A stretch of 64,000 nucleotides of DNA from Macrocybe gigantea (taxonomy: Eukaryota; Basidiomycota; Agaricomycetes; Agaricales; Callistosporiaceae). How positions within the stretch are numbered: the stretch's first letter is position 1; every line of letters begins with the position of its first letter. The notes below the pieces were generated by a model. The model made no database searches. It had not been told where the DNA came from and saw only the letters and a list, made by a program, of their open reading frames with translations. The stretch lies in contig SJRY01000255.1 in the NCBI GenBank assembly GCA_011319805.1, positions 62,001-126,000 of the forward strand. Reading direction: 5' to 3'. Positions 1-10,932 of this stretch are shown piece after piece. Made by a program: the position numbers and the translations under genes.

Positions 1-592
1 GCCGATCGTCGCGTCACCGATTTTGAAACAGGCTGCAATGTTGGATATGCATTCGTCAACTTTATCACTGTGCAAGACTTGCTGCACTTTGCGAAAGCGA
101 AATTGGGAGAAAAATGGTGCCAAATCTCCTTAGTTATACCTGTCAGAAAGCTGAGGACGCGATAGGAACATGTTTTCGAGCGAAAAGGTTCTTCAAATGA
201 GCTACGCAAACTATCAGTACGACTGCTGCTTCTCTTTTCCGCTCGCCGAGACCTTCTGACCATTCTCCAGAGGAAAAGAAGCACTTGTGGAAAAATTCAA
301 GAATTCATCCATTATGGATGAAATAGAGCCATGGAGACCCAAGATATTCTATTCCGATGGACCGGAGCAAGGATTGCCAGAGCCTTTCCCTGCGCCGACG
401 CATCTCAAGCGGAAGGAGCGTAGCTCTCACAACCGTGGCGCTTTGTATGGCCTAAACGTCGGACGAGGCTCTTCTGCACCACAGGGTTCCACATACGGGC
501 ATCGGCGTCAAAGGGAAGAAGGGCCGTCTCGCACCCCACTTGATCGAAGGCAGTCGGGCCATGATGGGCAGGAAGAAGTGAGCGGCTCATAA
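1..592 (+). CDS. mei2: Mei2-like RNA-binding protein, C-terminal RRM (5' partial)
   Basis: This is the 3' end of a gene that enters from the left edge. Exons 1-116, 166-216 and 271-592 join in frame across two introns of about 50 bp. The product carries the Mei2-type C-terminal RNA recognition motif (RRM_2): GYAFVNF near the start, then MSYANYQ, EALVEKFKNS, WRPKIFYSDG and LPEPFPAP. In fission yeast Mei2 binds meiRNA and promotes entry into meiosis, and this third RRM is the essential RNA-binding domain. The last 40 residues are low complexity. The ends of the three exons fit only one phase, so the model is firm. Whether this basidiomycete protein controls meiosis is inference. The upstream part of the protein lies outside the window. 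Confidence 0.9.
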
Positions 593-828
593 ATCGTCGC
601 ATCGGTCGCAGTCCTGTTTTTCATACTCAAATTGCAATTATTCTGTATATATTGATTAAGGTGTTGATACACTTGGCTTGTGAGTTTGGAGTGAAAAAGA
701 GTAATTATTCGAGAGGGCCCAGATTGAGTTGTTCTGGGGGAATCGGCTTTGGGAAGTCCTTCAGTGGCTCTCTGTCACGCGAGAGCATGTCAGATTAAGA
801 GGACCGGGATTGAGTGTCATTGCGGTGC

Positions 829-1220
829 TCACTCTCTAAAATCCCAAATATCTTCGCTGCTTTTTCCGAGTCTCCTGCGGGCCCACCACTCGGCCTTTCT
901 CCGAATCCAGGCGTTGCGCCGCTCCTCGGGGTGGGACGCCTTCATGCTAAGACAGAACTTGAAGTCTTGCAATTTCTGGCCGCATGGCGTTCGCCAGCCG
1001 TATCTGTAGATGGACTTGACATGTGTGCGGATGGCTGGATGTAAGGTGGAATGAATAAATGGGTAGAATGTGCAGCGATCAGGTGAGACTGACCATTGCA
1101 AGCCAGGAGAGTATCGAAATGGTTTATGCAGCCAGGGATATCCTCGTATGTCGGGTATTGGCGGCGAAGATATTCTTCTTCCTGTCTGACTGCCGTTTCA
1201 AAGTCTAGCTTGGATGCCAT
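829..1220 (-). CDS. DUF3128 / Emi1-like small protein
   Basis: Two exons (1220-1094 and 1034-829) flank a 59-bp intron and give a protein of about 110 residues. The N-terminal half contains YPTYEDIPGCINHFDTLLACN. After the splice it continues IKS-like IYRYGW, LQDFKFCLSMK, HPEERRNAWIRRKAEWW and GKSSEDIWDFR, the signature end of fungal DUF3128 proteins (budding yeast Emi1 is the best-known member). It has conserved cysteines but no signal peptide or membrane segment. Emi1 is linked to early meiotic gene induction and mitochondrial genome maintenance; the biochemical role is unknown. It converges with the Mei2-like gene, separated by a 236-bp 3' region. The start ATG at 1220 is the only one ahead of the conserved part. 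Confidence 0.82.
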
Positions 1221-1344
1221 GAAAAAAAAGAGTTGTTTGCATGTGATTTGGTATGTACAGCTTGTTCATGCAAACGACCTGGGGTATCTGTGGAATTTGG
1301 CCGAGTCCCAGGCCGTCAGACGGCCTTTCTCCTCGACTACGATA

Positions 1345-2673
1345 ATGTCCTACACTTACCGTCGTCAGCCGGTCAAGGCGCTTTACTTGACATATCAGCT
1401 TCTTAGCACGGCTTTTGTCCGACTCCCGCTATGGCTCATCCTTGCTGTGCCCAGGTAGTTGGTCGATAACGATTTCATGGACAACCCTGTACTGACACGG
1501 CCGTTCCCAAGGTCATTGCGTCCGAGACCGACATGGTCGATCAAGCGCACCATCCTTGTCAAGTTGATTCGCCATTACTTTGCTGTCCTTGGGAGGTATG
1601 ATTGGCTCACTTTGTTTCATTGTCTTTCGATCGAGTTTCGTGTCTAGGACGGGCCCGATTGTCAAGCTGCCTAACCATCGGGCTATCACCCCAGGACCCA
1701 ACGTGAATGGAGTCTGGGTCAACCCCGTTCCAGAGTTAGTGACAGGGGACCTGAAGACGTGGATGAATGTCGCCTCTGTGTCCCCGATCAGAATTCCTGG
1801 TATTGGACCCACAAAAAGGGCTCCTCGATTGAGGTCGAGTCTCCCCCGAAGCCGAGTGAAAAGGTGCTCTATCATCTGCATGGAGGCGCGTACATCCGCC
1901 TCTCCGCTCACCCGACAGACCGGACTGCCGCTATCGCGCACGGCTTCGTTAAGCACGTGGACAGCATCCACAGAGCGTTTGCGGTCGAATACCGCCTCTC
2001 GTCTTCCAAACCCTTTGAGACGGCGAACCCGTTCCCGGCCGCGCTGCTAGATGCGCTGGCTGGATACAATTACCTCATCAGCGTCGTCGGCTTTGCGCCG
2101 TCCAACATCGTTATAACGGGTGATTCCGCAGGCGGAAACCTTGCACATGCATTGACGCGCTATCTCGTGGAATACAAGGATTCACCCGATCTCAGACTTC
2201 CTTCGCCGCCTGGCGCTCTCGTTCTGCTGTCGCCTTGGGCCGATCTCAGCGCGAGCCATGAGGGCCCCGAAGGATCAGGATTCAAAATGTCTGGCTCTGA
2301 TTACCTCGGCAAGCCTACTGGTTTCTCATACCCAAAGTTGTCGTTTTTGGGCCCCTTGGGCATGGGTGCTGCAACGAGCAACAAATACATTTCTCCCGCT
2401 TCGTTACACCCGTCCATGTCTGTCGACTTCAACGGCTTCCCTCGGACATTTATAGTAGGAGGAGGCGCCGAAATCCTCATTGACCAGATCCACACTTTCA
2501 GAGATAGGATGGTGAGGGATCTCGGTGAAGGGGATGGCGTCAAGCCAGGTGACGGGCTGGTGAGGTATTATGAGGCGCCAGACGCTATTCATGATTACCT
2601 CGCTTTCCCGTGGCACGATCCCGAGCGGACCGAAACATTCAAGGCGATTGCTCAGTGGGTAGACCCTCTTTAG
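1345..2673 (+). pseudogene. HSL-type alpha/beta hydrolase, copy A, with one-base frameshift
   Basis: Exons 1345-1454, 1512-1595 and 1648-2673 match the neighbouring copy B exon for exon; exon 2 is exactly 84 bp in both. The frame breaks near 1800: copy B reads PGYW, whereas copy A lacks one base of the tyrosine codon region, so translation stops early. Beyond the break the reading frame is clean to the stop and keeps the nucleophile motif GDSAGG, the oxyanion region (here HGGA instead of HGGG) and a late histidine in AIHDYL. The family (hormone-sensitive lipase group, esterase IV) cleaves carboxylic esters. The N-terminus is a hydrophobic membrane anchor. It may be a young pseudogene or a sequencing error; the shift is not in a homopolymer. 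Copy A exceeds copy B in divergence around the oxyanion hole, so its activity is doubtful even if the frame is restored. Confidence 0.75.
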
Positions 2674-2840
2674 CGGAATTTATGTAGTAGTAAGACCATA
2701 TTCTGCGCCACCAAGTGATACCCAGTTTTGGTTTGCATCACGAGTTCTATCGGGCTGCGTCTGCATGTCAATACATGGTAAGTCAGGGAAGATGGGTCTG
2801 TTCTGCCTTCCTCAACGATCATCTATACGCGAGCTGCGAG

Positions 2841-4230
2841 ATGCCGCACTCTTTGCTTCATCACCAGCCGTTCAAGACGCTTTACTTGGCCTACGAATTC
2901 TTTGCCACTGTCTTTTTCCGTATTCCGTTCTGGACAATATGGGCTCTGCCTAAGTAATTCCTTTTCCCGTTCGAGTCTTCCTTTAACAGGAAGCCTGGAG
3001 GAATGAACTTCTGACTGATTCGGCTCCGTGTCTCTTTTCTTGTTCTGCCGTACACAAGGTCACTGCGACCCAGGCCATCGTGGACTGTGAAGCGCACTGT
3101 GCTTGTCAAGCTACTACGCCATACTCTAGTTGTGACAGACAGGTGCGTCGGTTCCTAGTTAATTGGTTGGGCACGAGTACTTACTAAACTGCGCCATCTT
3201 CAGGAGTGGTCCTATTACGAAGGTTCCTAATCATTTGGCCATCACGCCGGGCGTAGGCATAAATGGCGTATGGGTTGAGCCCGTCCCGGAATTAGTGACA
3301 GGTGTCCTCAAGACATGGACGATAGCATCCTCCATGTCCACCGTTCGCGTTCCTGGATATTGGATGCACAAGAAGGGCTCCCCGATTGGGGTAGGCTCCA
3401 CGCACAAGCCTGGAGAAAAGGTGCTTTACCTGTTGCACGGAGGAGGCTATGTCGGTCGTTCTGCGCATCCCAACGACGCTCCCGCAAACATCTGTCGTGG
3501 CGTGCTCAAACACGTCGATAGCATCCACAGTACCTTCGCACTAGAATACCGCCTCTCATCCTCCAAACCGTTCCCGACCGCGCACCCGTTCCCCGCCGCG
3601 CTACTCGACGCGCTGGCAGGATACAACTACCTCGTCAACGTCGCGGGCTTCGCCCCAGCGGACATCATCGTGGCAGGCGATTCTGCGGGCGGAAACCTCG
3701 CGCACGCGCTGACGCGGTACCTGGTCGAGTACAAGGACACGTCCGACGCCAGGTTGCCCCCGCCGCCCGGCGCGCTCCTGCTGTTGTCGCCGTGGACCGA
3801 CATGGGGATGAGCCACGACGTGCCGGACGGCTCGGCATTCACACTGGTGCATTCCGATTTTCTGGGCACGCCGGCTAGCTTTGGCTACGCGAAGGACTCG
3901 TTTTTGGGTCCGCACGGCATGGGTGCCGCGTCGAACAACAGATACATCTCCCCGGCGTCCCTGCATCCTTCCATGTCGATCGACTTCAAGGGCTTTCCTC
4001 GGACGTTCATCACCGCTGGGGGCGCCGAGGTGTTCCTCGACCAGATTCGCACGTTTAAGGATAGGATTGTGAGGGATCTGGGTGTGGGAGATGGTGTCAA
4101 GCCGGGTGACGGCCTCGTGAGGTATTACGAGGTCCCGGACGGTGTTCACGACTACCTGGTCTTCACGTGGCATGAGCCGGAGAGGACAGAGACGCTGAAG
4201 GAGATCGCCAGATGGGTGGATACTCAGTGA
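2841..4230 (+). CDS. HSL-type alpha/beta hydrolase (esterase), copy B
   Basis: Exons 2841-2953, 3059-3142 and 3204-4230 give an intact protein of 407 residues. The first 35 residues form a hydrophobic segment ending FFRIPFWTIWALPK, probably a membrane anchor. The oxyanion motif HGGGYV lies near residue 144, the nucleophile elbow GDSAGG near 224-229 with serine about 226, and the likely catalytic histidine is in VHDYLVF near the C-terminus. This architecture is that of the HSL/esterase IV group, which hydrolyses short- and medium-chain esters or lactones; the substrate is unknown. Many fungal paralogues are annotated as steryl acetyl hydrolases, and that is a possible role. It is a direct tandem duplicate of copy A, 167 bp downstream, with conserved intron positions. 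The coding sequence is GC-richer than copy A. Confidence 0.88.
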
Positions 4231-4363
4231 CCTTGCATGCACTAGTTGAACTTTGCTCTTCCATACCCTCTACTCTCTTGGTCAGGTTTGGAACTAGGTT
4301 TGGAATCAAGCATACTGATTGTGATTCGCATATACTATGTTAGACATGGTGGACTGATCTCGT

Positions 4364-5912
4364 TTACGATGCGATGGACTTGCCATCCTTGCTGCTTTCG
4401 CTCGATGCAGTCCCATCTCCGTCCTCTGCTTTGCGCAACTCGTTTCCGTGGCGATCCCAGAGGTACATGTATGTCCCCGGAAGCGCGACTATCAGTGCCC
4501 CGACTATATTACCAATGTACGCAGCTATGAAGGATCTGTCGTGCCCATGCGTGAGCTGGGCGACAACGAGGATTTCGTATGATACGCACTTGCGGATGTA
4601 TTCGGCTGGCGTCAGCTGCGACATTGTTAGCCTGGCTTCAAGGCACACATCATATTTTACATACGTCGGCTCCAAACATGATTCCTAGCGGCACGGAAAA
4701 CATATTGGCAACGACTAGATTATGACCATAGAAGTTTGAGGATATAACGGAGATAAATGGCACGCACCATGATCAAAGCTACATGCGACGAAAACCTGAT
4801 GCACATTCAAACTGGCGTCAGAGAAAGAACAAAAGGAAGATAAGGAGGTTACTGACCCAGATAGGGATCCAAATTGCGAATATCTGGAAACATTTTTTTA
4901 GATCCTCCGCGAAAGTGGTCTTCCTTGCTGCACCTTTGAAATAGTTTCCCTCGCCGCAGCGGCTTGCTGTTCGAGAGATAAACCCAATGAGAAGGTACTA
5001 TGAACCGTCCACACGGAAAACCAACCCAGATCGCAACGCTGACAAGCCAGTTGCATCCGATGCCTCGAAGGAAGATTTCATGCCATTGCGGATCGCCAGC
5101 CTTATGGCTAAGTACGGGAATCATGAAAAATCAGGTACAGTATAGTAGAAAGAGAAAACTTACATTGCAAATGCCTTTATGTACGTTACGTACGGTTCTG
5201 TTGAAACGACACCAGTGTCTGGAGTGTAAATTTCATTTAATATTCGATTTCTGACTAGGCCGGAGAGTTAAGTCTACTTACATCGGACGAGAATGGCGGC
5301 AAAGAAAATACTGCCGCATAGATTACCGAAAGTTACTGCGAAGACCAATAAAGCTTCTTTTTATAGGACCAATTGCTGGCGGCCACACCTATTAACCAGT
5401 TTAGAGGCAGACTCCACCACGGAATCGCCCTTGTCATTAGAGCCATCGGAAATGTCTCGTAGGATTTCAATTCACGTCACCAGTCGTTAGACACCGACGC
5501 TCACCATCATATTGCTCGTTAAAGTTCTTGACCTTGTAAAACTATCCTATTTTATTCCAGTTGAGGTGTTGAGACCCTAGTGGGCGAAAGTGTTATTCAC
5601 ATTACCAAACCGACTGGGAACACGAAGCCCCGAGGATTTTGACGATTCCAGGATTAGACTGGTTCAGTCCCGCCGCACCGCCAGATAATATCTCGGACAA
5701 TAAGCCTCCGAAGGACAGCATCGCGCCAGCAGCTACCTGACCAAACAGAGGCGCGGTTTTCAGCTGTGTCTAGGCACTTAGGTGCTTATAGGGGAGGGAT
5801 TGCGCACTGCTTTAAGAAATGCTTTTTCGGCGCGGGTGTGATGCTTCGCTACGGCGACGTCAACTAAGGCCTGGGCCGTCTGGGCGGGTGTCATTGTGCT
5901 TGGGATGTCCAT
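4364..5912 (-). pseudogene. Formate/nitrite transporter (FNT family), frame broken twice
   Basis: Thirteen small exons on the minus strand (5912-5808, 5736-5601, 5546-5505, 5455-5389, 5335-5282, 5218-5164, 5107-5026, 4966-4934, 4883-4857, 4795-4768, 4714-4665, 4615-4590, 4535-4364) rebuild a roughly 292-residue FNT channel. Landmarks are TPAQTAQAL at the start, IPWWSLPLNW, FGNLCGS, WHEIFLRGIGCNWLV, VANMFSVPLG and the closing YIGNIVGALIV. FNT pentamers move formate, nitrite or hydrosulfide across membranes. Two bases appear to be missing, one near 5625 (GAFVFPVG region) and one near 5522 (ELLTSNMM region), both at runs of identical bases. All other splice phases agree. A real pseudogene cannot be excluded, but the same error type occurs in essential genes here. 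It stands alone, not next to nitrate-reductase genes. Confidence 0.8.
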
Positions 5913-6336
5913 TGTCGGCTTCGATGTCTAGAGCGATAGAAAGACCTTCTGGGGGGCATGCAATTTGATATGCGCCGGACTTAGTAGAATCAATTCACTG
6001 ACCGGTAGGTTCGGCCAGAAAGCTGGGCATATGACTAGGCGGAGTGGTGAAGCGGCACATCGAAGAAGTGTTTGAGGCCAAGAATAGCACACAGAATGGG
6101 GAATTCGGTGGAATTTGAGAGAAGTTTTCCCCTTCGTGCAGACGACTGTGGGGTTGTTTCCCAGCATGCGTGTTCGGGAAGGCCGTTATTCCGACGGCCT
6201 TTCAAGGATCAGCGTAAAGCATCAATTACGGAAACGGAATGTGAGAATGGCGGGTGGTTCTAGCGGATATGCTTATCTCCGTGTGAGTGTCGTATAATTT
6301 CAATTCATCTAAGTGATTTCTCGCCCAAAAAAATGG
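5913..6336. other. Intergenic region upstream of the FNT gene and tRNA
   Basis: This 424-bp stretch holds the presumed promoter of the FNT gene and the 5' flank of the tRNA. The short open frames here have no recognisable family and no splice partners. I see no repeat or other feature. Confidence 0.5.
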
Positions 6337-6417
6337 GCATTAATGGGGTAGTGGTAACCTGGGTCGTTGCCATTCCACAAGCTCGACCCGCCGGGGGTTC
6401 GATTCCCCCTTAATGCA
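6337..6417 (+). tRNA. tRNA-Gly (GCC) with a 10-nt intron
   Basis: The acceptor stem GCATTAA pairs with TTAATGC, followed by discriminator A. The D arm is GGG/CCT with the loop TAGTGGTAA. The anticodon stem GGTCG pairs with CGACC only if a 10-nt intron (TTCCACAAGC) after position 37 is removed, leaving the loop TTGCCAT with anticodon GCC. The variable loop is CGCC and the T arm is GGGGG-TTCGATT-CCCCC. The mature length is 71 nt, normal for tRNA-Gly. The internal B box matches the GGTTCGANTCC consensus. A run of seven T residues starts 6 bases after the gene and should act as the RNA polymerase III terminator. The tRNA splicing endonuclease would be needed to mature it. Confidence 0.93.
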
Positions 6418-6423
6418 ATCGTA

Positions 6424-6430
6424 TTTTTTT
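6424..6430 (+). terminator. RNA polymerase III terminator of tRNA-Gly
   Basis: A run of T residues directly follows the tRNA 3' end. This is the usual termination signal for RNA polymerase III. Confidence 0.8.
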
Positions 6431-6507
6431 CCATGTTTTTTAAAACTCCGCTCATGTAATAGACGCGTATGGTTCGCGTTTTCATTTGTCTTCCTTGTCC
6501 TACCGTC

Positions 6508-9500
6508 ATGGTCAGTTTGCATTGGAGTTGTTTGTGTTTAAGCTCATTATCTGTCTTCAGGCTTCCAGAGGCGCGAAACGCCAGAGATCCGTCTCTCCTC
6601 TTGCAGGCTCATCTCCGCCCCAGCGTCATCGCCAACGCGTCGCGACTCTCATTCTTCTCTGCCTCCGTCATCTCCCCCTGCCCCGTTCTCAGATACCGAT
6701 GATAGCCTTGACGATAGAGATGCTGTGCGTGACGTTGATGAGGAAGCGGAAGATGAAGAGGGCGAAGATCTTTTTGATGAAAACATAGACGCGTGCGTCC
6801 ATCAATTCTTCCGTCCATCCATGCGCTCTAATACGCGTCGGTTTCAGAGATTACGCTGCAAATGAACTCCTGGATAGATACTCTGATACTGGTCTCAACG
6901 ACGACGAAGATCTGCCCGAACTATCTGCCGATGCACGTCGCGCTGCGGAAAGGCAAATGGCGCGTCGTGATCGCCAGGAACGCTCTGGCAGACGTGGTGC
7001 TCGAGCGGCGCGCCGTAGTCGTGCACCTGCATTCTAGAGAGTGACGATGCGGATGCAGATGGTGATATAGATGACGAATTGGGTCTGTCGCACATGAAAC
7101 GTCGCACGAGGCGTCAATATGATGAACGACGCGATATTGATGATCTGGAGGGCATCGAAGACGTACGCGTCTGTTTCCGTCTTGGATCTACATGACGCTA
7201 ATACGTTCTGCAGGAAATCCCACTGGAGCAATTGAGCGACATCAAAGCGAAATCGATTGTGGAATGGATCGCAAACGAGCGTGTACGACGCTCTATAGCC
7301 CGTCACTTTAGCCAGTTTTTGAAGACTTATGTTGACGAACACGGTGGGTCTGTCTATGGTCAACGAATCCGTAACCTCGGTGAAAGTACGTGCTGCTCTC
7401 CATTGTCTGAAGCTGTGCCGTTGAGCCATCCCACTAGCGAATTCGGAATCACTGGAGGTTTCATATTTGCATTTGCGATCTCTAAACCCATCCTAGCTTA
7501 TTTCCTGACCAATTCTCCCAGCTCAATGCTGGAAATATTTGACGAAGTGGCATTAAATGCCATCCTCATCTATTATCCGTCCTACACCCGCATCCATTCG
7601 GAAGTTCACGTTCGGATTGCGGATCTTCCGCTTAGTATGTCCTTACGCGATCTTCGGAGGGCTCACATCAACAACCTCGTCCGTGTGTCTGGCGTTGTCA
7701 CTCGGCGAAGTGGAGTATTTCCTCAGCTCAAATATGTAAAGTTCGACTGCGCAAAGTGCGGAGCTGTCCTGGGACCCTTCTTTCAAGACGTCGGCCAAGA
7801 AGTGAAGATCAGCTATTGTGCTAATTGCGAAAGCAAAGGGCCATTCCCTGTCAATTCGGAGCAGGTTTGTCTTTTACTAGAACTGTCGACTTGGGCATGT
7901 CACCTCATGCACCACCAGACTGTATATCGAAATTATCAAAAGATGACGTTGCAAGAGTCTCCGGGATCTGTCCCTGCAGGTCGTTTGCCTAGACACAGAG
8001 AAGTTATCCTTCTCTGGGACCTCATAGACAGCGCTAAACCTGGTGAAGAAGTGGTGAGTCGGCATTATGATCTCCTTGTCGTCATGCCCATAATGCTGTC
8101 CCAGGAAATTACGGGAATTTATCGCAACAACTTTGATGCAGCCTTGAACTCCAAAAATGGCTTCCCAGTGTTCTCGACCATCATTGAGGCAAATCATATC
8201 AATAAAAAGGAGGACCTGTTTGCCGCCTTCCGACTGACTGAAGAAGACGAAAAGGAGATCCGCGCTCTAGCTCGCGACGACCGCATTCGGAAGCGAATTA
8301 TCAAGTCGATTGCTCCATCCATCTATGGTCATGAAGATATCAAGGCAGCCATTGCTCTGTCGCTTTTTGGAGGCGTTCCAAAGGACATTAATCACAAGCA
8401 CCGCATCCGTGGCGATATAAACGTCCTTCTTCTCGGAGACCCGGGGACAGCTAAATCGCAATTTCTGAAATATGTCGAAAAGACTGCTCATCGGTCCGTC
8501 TTCGCCACGGGCCAAGGTGCGTCCGCCGTCGGTCTGACAGCCAGCGTAAGGAAGGATCCTGTGACGAGAGAGTGGACTCTGGAAGGAGGCGCTCTCGTGC
8601 TTGCAGATAAAGGCACCTGTTTGATCGATGAGTTTGACAAGATGAATGACGCGGACAGGACGTCCATCCACGAGGCAATGGAGCAGCAATCGATTTCCAT
8701 CTCCAAAGCAGGCATCGTGACTACTCTTCAAGCGCGTTGCGCCATCATCGCCGCGGCTAACCCTATCCGGGGCCGATACAATCCTACTATACCCTTCCAG
8801 CAGAACGTAGAGCTCACGGAGCCGATTTTGTCTCGTTTCGACGTGTTGTGTGTCGTGAAAGACACAGTGGACCCGGTCGCCGATGAGCTCTTGGCCCGAT
8901 TCGTCGTGGGCAGCCATTTGAGGAGTCATCCTAAATTTGATAAAGAAGCGGATGAAATGGACGTCGGAACGTCACTAGACGCAGATGTGAGGCCCACGCT
9001 TTCCGGGTTCATTAGCTACGAGTCTAATTTATCTTTTTTTCGCATTTGTAATGGACAGCTTATACCGCAAGAGATTCTTCGAAAGTACGTCATGTACGCA
9101 CGGGAGAAGATTCGTCCCAAGCTGTACGATATGGACCAAGAAAAGCTTTCTCGTCTGTTCGCTGACCTGCGACGGGAATCGTTGGCGACTGGCTCTTATC
9201 CGATAACGGTCCGGCACCTGGAAAGCATGATTCGCATGGCCGAAGCAAGCGCAAAGATGGCTCTCCGAGAGTACGTCCGCTCTGACGATATCGATCTTGC
9301 CATCGAAGTGGCTGTGGGCAGCTTCGTGAACGCGCAGAAGATGAGCATCAAGAAAACGTTGCAAAGAGTTCGTTCCACTCTGCTCTTTTTACTTTCTCAT
9401 CGAACGAAGACTAACGGTCATATCTTTATAGGGTTTCAGAAAGTATCTCACTGTGTCCAAGGATCATGAGGAGCTGCTTTCATATCTGCTGGGAGGTTTG

Positions 9501-9752
9501 GTGAAAGATAAGGCTAGATTTTACCAGCTACAAAAGCACGATCAACCAGAGCTCGTGACAGTCAAACTGTCGGAATTGGAGGAAAAGGTTAGTCCACTGA
9601 GCCTCTAGGTCCAACATCGACTCAATTCCTTCCCATCAGGCAAGGAGCATGAAATCTTTGATATCACACCCTTCTTGCGTTCAAAACTGTTCTTGGCGAA
9701 TGGTTATAAACGCAATGATGGTGTGATCGAGAAGAGGTTCAAGAAGGATTGA
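6508..9752 (+). CDS. MCM2: MCM2, replicative helicase subunit (frame broken in about four places)
   Basis: Predicted exons are 6508-6510, 6561-6792, 6848-7162, 7214-7385, 7438-7864, 7919-8053, 8105-8986, 9059-9367, 9432-9587 and 9640-9752. The acidic, serine-rich N-terminus is followed by the MCM N-domain with a C4 zinc finger (CAKC...CANC), then the AAA+ core: Walker A GDPGTAKS, Walker B CLIDEFDKM, arginine finger LSRFDVL, and a winged-helix tail. Sequence and length fit MCM2 rather than MCM3-7 (for example IANERVRRSI and YRNNFDAALN). It is part of the Mcm2-7 ring loaded at origins. Single bases seem to be missing near 6620, 7035, 7475 and 9642. Because MCM2 is essential, these are most likely sequence errors. 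The exon 1 choice (ATG plus an immediate intron) is the least certain part. Confidence 0.93.
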
Positions 9753-9951
9753 AAATGTCGCTCGATGGCGTTTGACAGGTTTCTGTATTATTTCTCGCGA
9801 TATATGTAGCATTTCGATTGTATTTTGGAGAAAACTTGTCGCACAATCTGTTCCACTGTTCATTTAGTTGCGCGCCTCTAGTTCCATGACTTTAATATAT
9901 AGCAAGAATAAGTGGAGTGACTAGCTGAAGGACGTTGAGTGGCAACGCTTG

Positions 9952-10756
9952 TCAAGGCGTTACCGATGCTCCAGCAGTTTTTTGTGATCGTTGTGGGGTA
10001 GTTCCTTTTGATGATATGGTATCTGGTTTTTGGGCGCTATCCACATCGGACGTGGATGCTGCAACACCTGCAGGGGCAGGGGCAGTTTCTTCTTCCTCGT
10101 CATCATCCATAATTTCTACGTATAGAAAGAAAACTTAGAACCGCTAAGACGAGAATGGAATGAGAAACACACCATCACCATAAACATCTGGATGTTCTCT
10201 GAAGCAGTTCTGCATGGCCTTGAACTTGTCGACACAGTTGATGCCCTTCGGCTCCTCCTCCGAAAAGACAAAGCACGAAAATGCTTCTCGGAACTGTTCA
10301 CCGCAGGGTCCGTGTGCCATACCACCAAGACAAGGACAATCCCAGTTGATTTCTCCAGTTACCGGATTGAAAGCACCACCCGACGCGGCGTCTTCTCCCG
10401 AGGGTGTATCTTCGCCTGCACTAGAAGAGCTGCTGTGCGATGCCTGCTCCAACGGAGAATCTATATGGGATTCAGAGCGATGTGACGTCAAGATTTAAGG
10501 TGGCATAAGTGATAACGGCTCGCAGTCAGCAAGGCTGCACTGCAGTGCAATCATTAGAGAACTCACCATGACTTTTGGGATCACTGTCGAGAGCTATGCG
10601 TCTCCTCTCCGAAGTCAGATGCCATGTCAAGTAAGTTGCAGCAAGCGAAGCTGTAGCACCAGCTGCGAAGTATCTATAAGAGCGGGCCGGGCGGGGAGGT
10701 GCGGTATGCAGGCACCTACGCAGAGGAAGACGCGTCAGACGAGCGAACATGGACAT
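9952..10756 (-). CDS. MIA40: MIA40, mitochondrial intermembrane-space oxidoreductase
   Basis: Exons 10756-10567, 10460-10173 and 10115-9952 give an intact 213-residue protein. The N-terminus is an arginine-rich mitochondrial presequence followed by one hydrophobic segment near residues 33-48 that anchors the protein in the inner membrane. The catalytic CPC motif is at 105-107, and the helix-loop-helix core carries a twin CX9C pattern (C116/C126 and C139/C149) within [20 protein letters not shown]. Mia40 oxidises small cysteine-rich proteins entering the intermembrane space, with Erv1 as electron acceptor. The tail is acidic and low complexity. The first ATG at 10756 was chosen; a second in-frame ATG two codons later would serve equally. 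Confidence 0.94.
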
Positions 10757-10932
10757 TGTGGAGAGAGGACAGTGTCGAACATCCAGCCGCTGAGTAAACT
10801 CAAAAGTATGGCCGAAGCCGAGGCAGCCGAGCATGAGCTTGGGATCAAAACATATATCAATATATTTACATATGTACATACGGAGCTAATCTACACATAT
10901 TTGCATACTGCTCACTTCGCATTTTCTACCAC

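Noticed and set aside
3601..4242. A 213-codon minus-strand frame
   Set aside because: It is the mirror of the GC-rich third exon of esterase copy B, with an arginine/histidine-rich composition typical of antisense reading.
8267..8929. A 220-codon minus-strand frame
   Set aside because: It lies antisense to the AAA+ core of MCM2, which is plainly coding on the plus strand.
7232..9469. Single 745-codon uninterrupted frame as the whole MCM2
   Set aside because: It reads through at least four in-frame introns, for example VCLLLELSTWACHLMHHQ between the zinc finger and TVYRNYQ, which family members lack.
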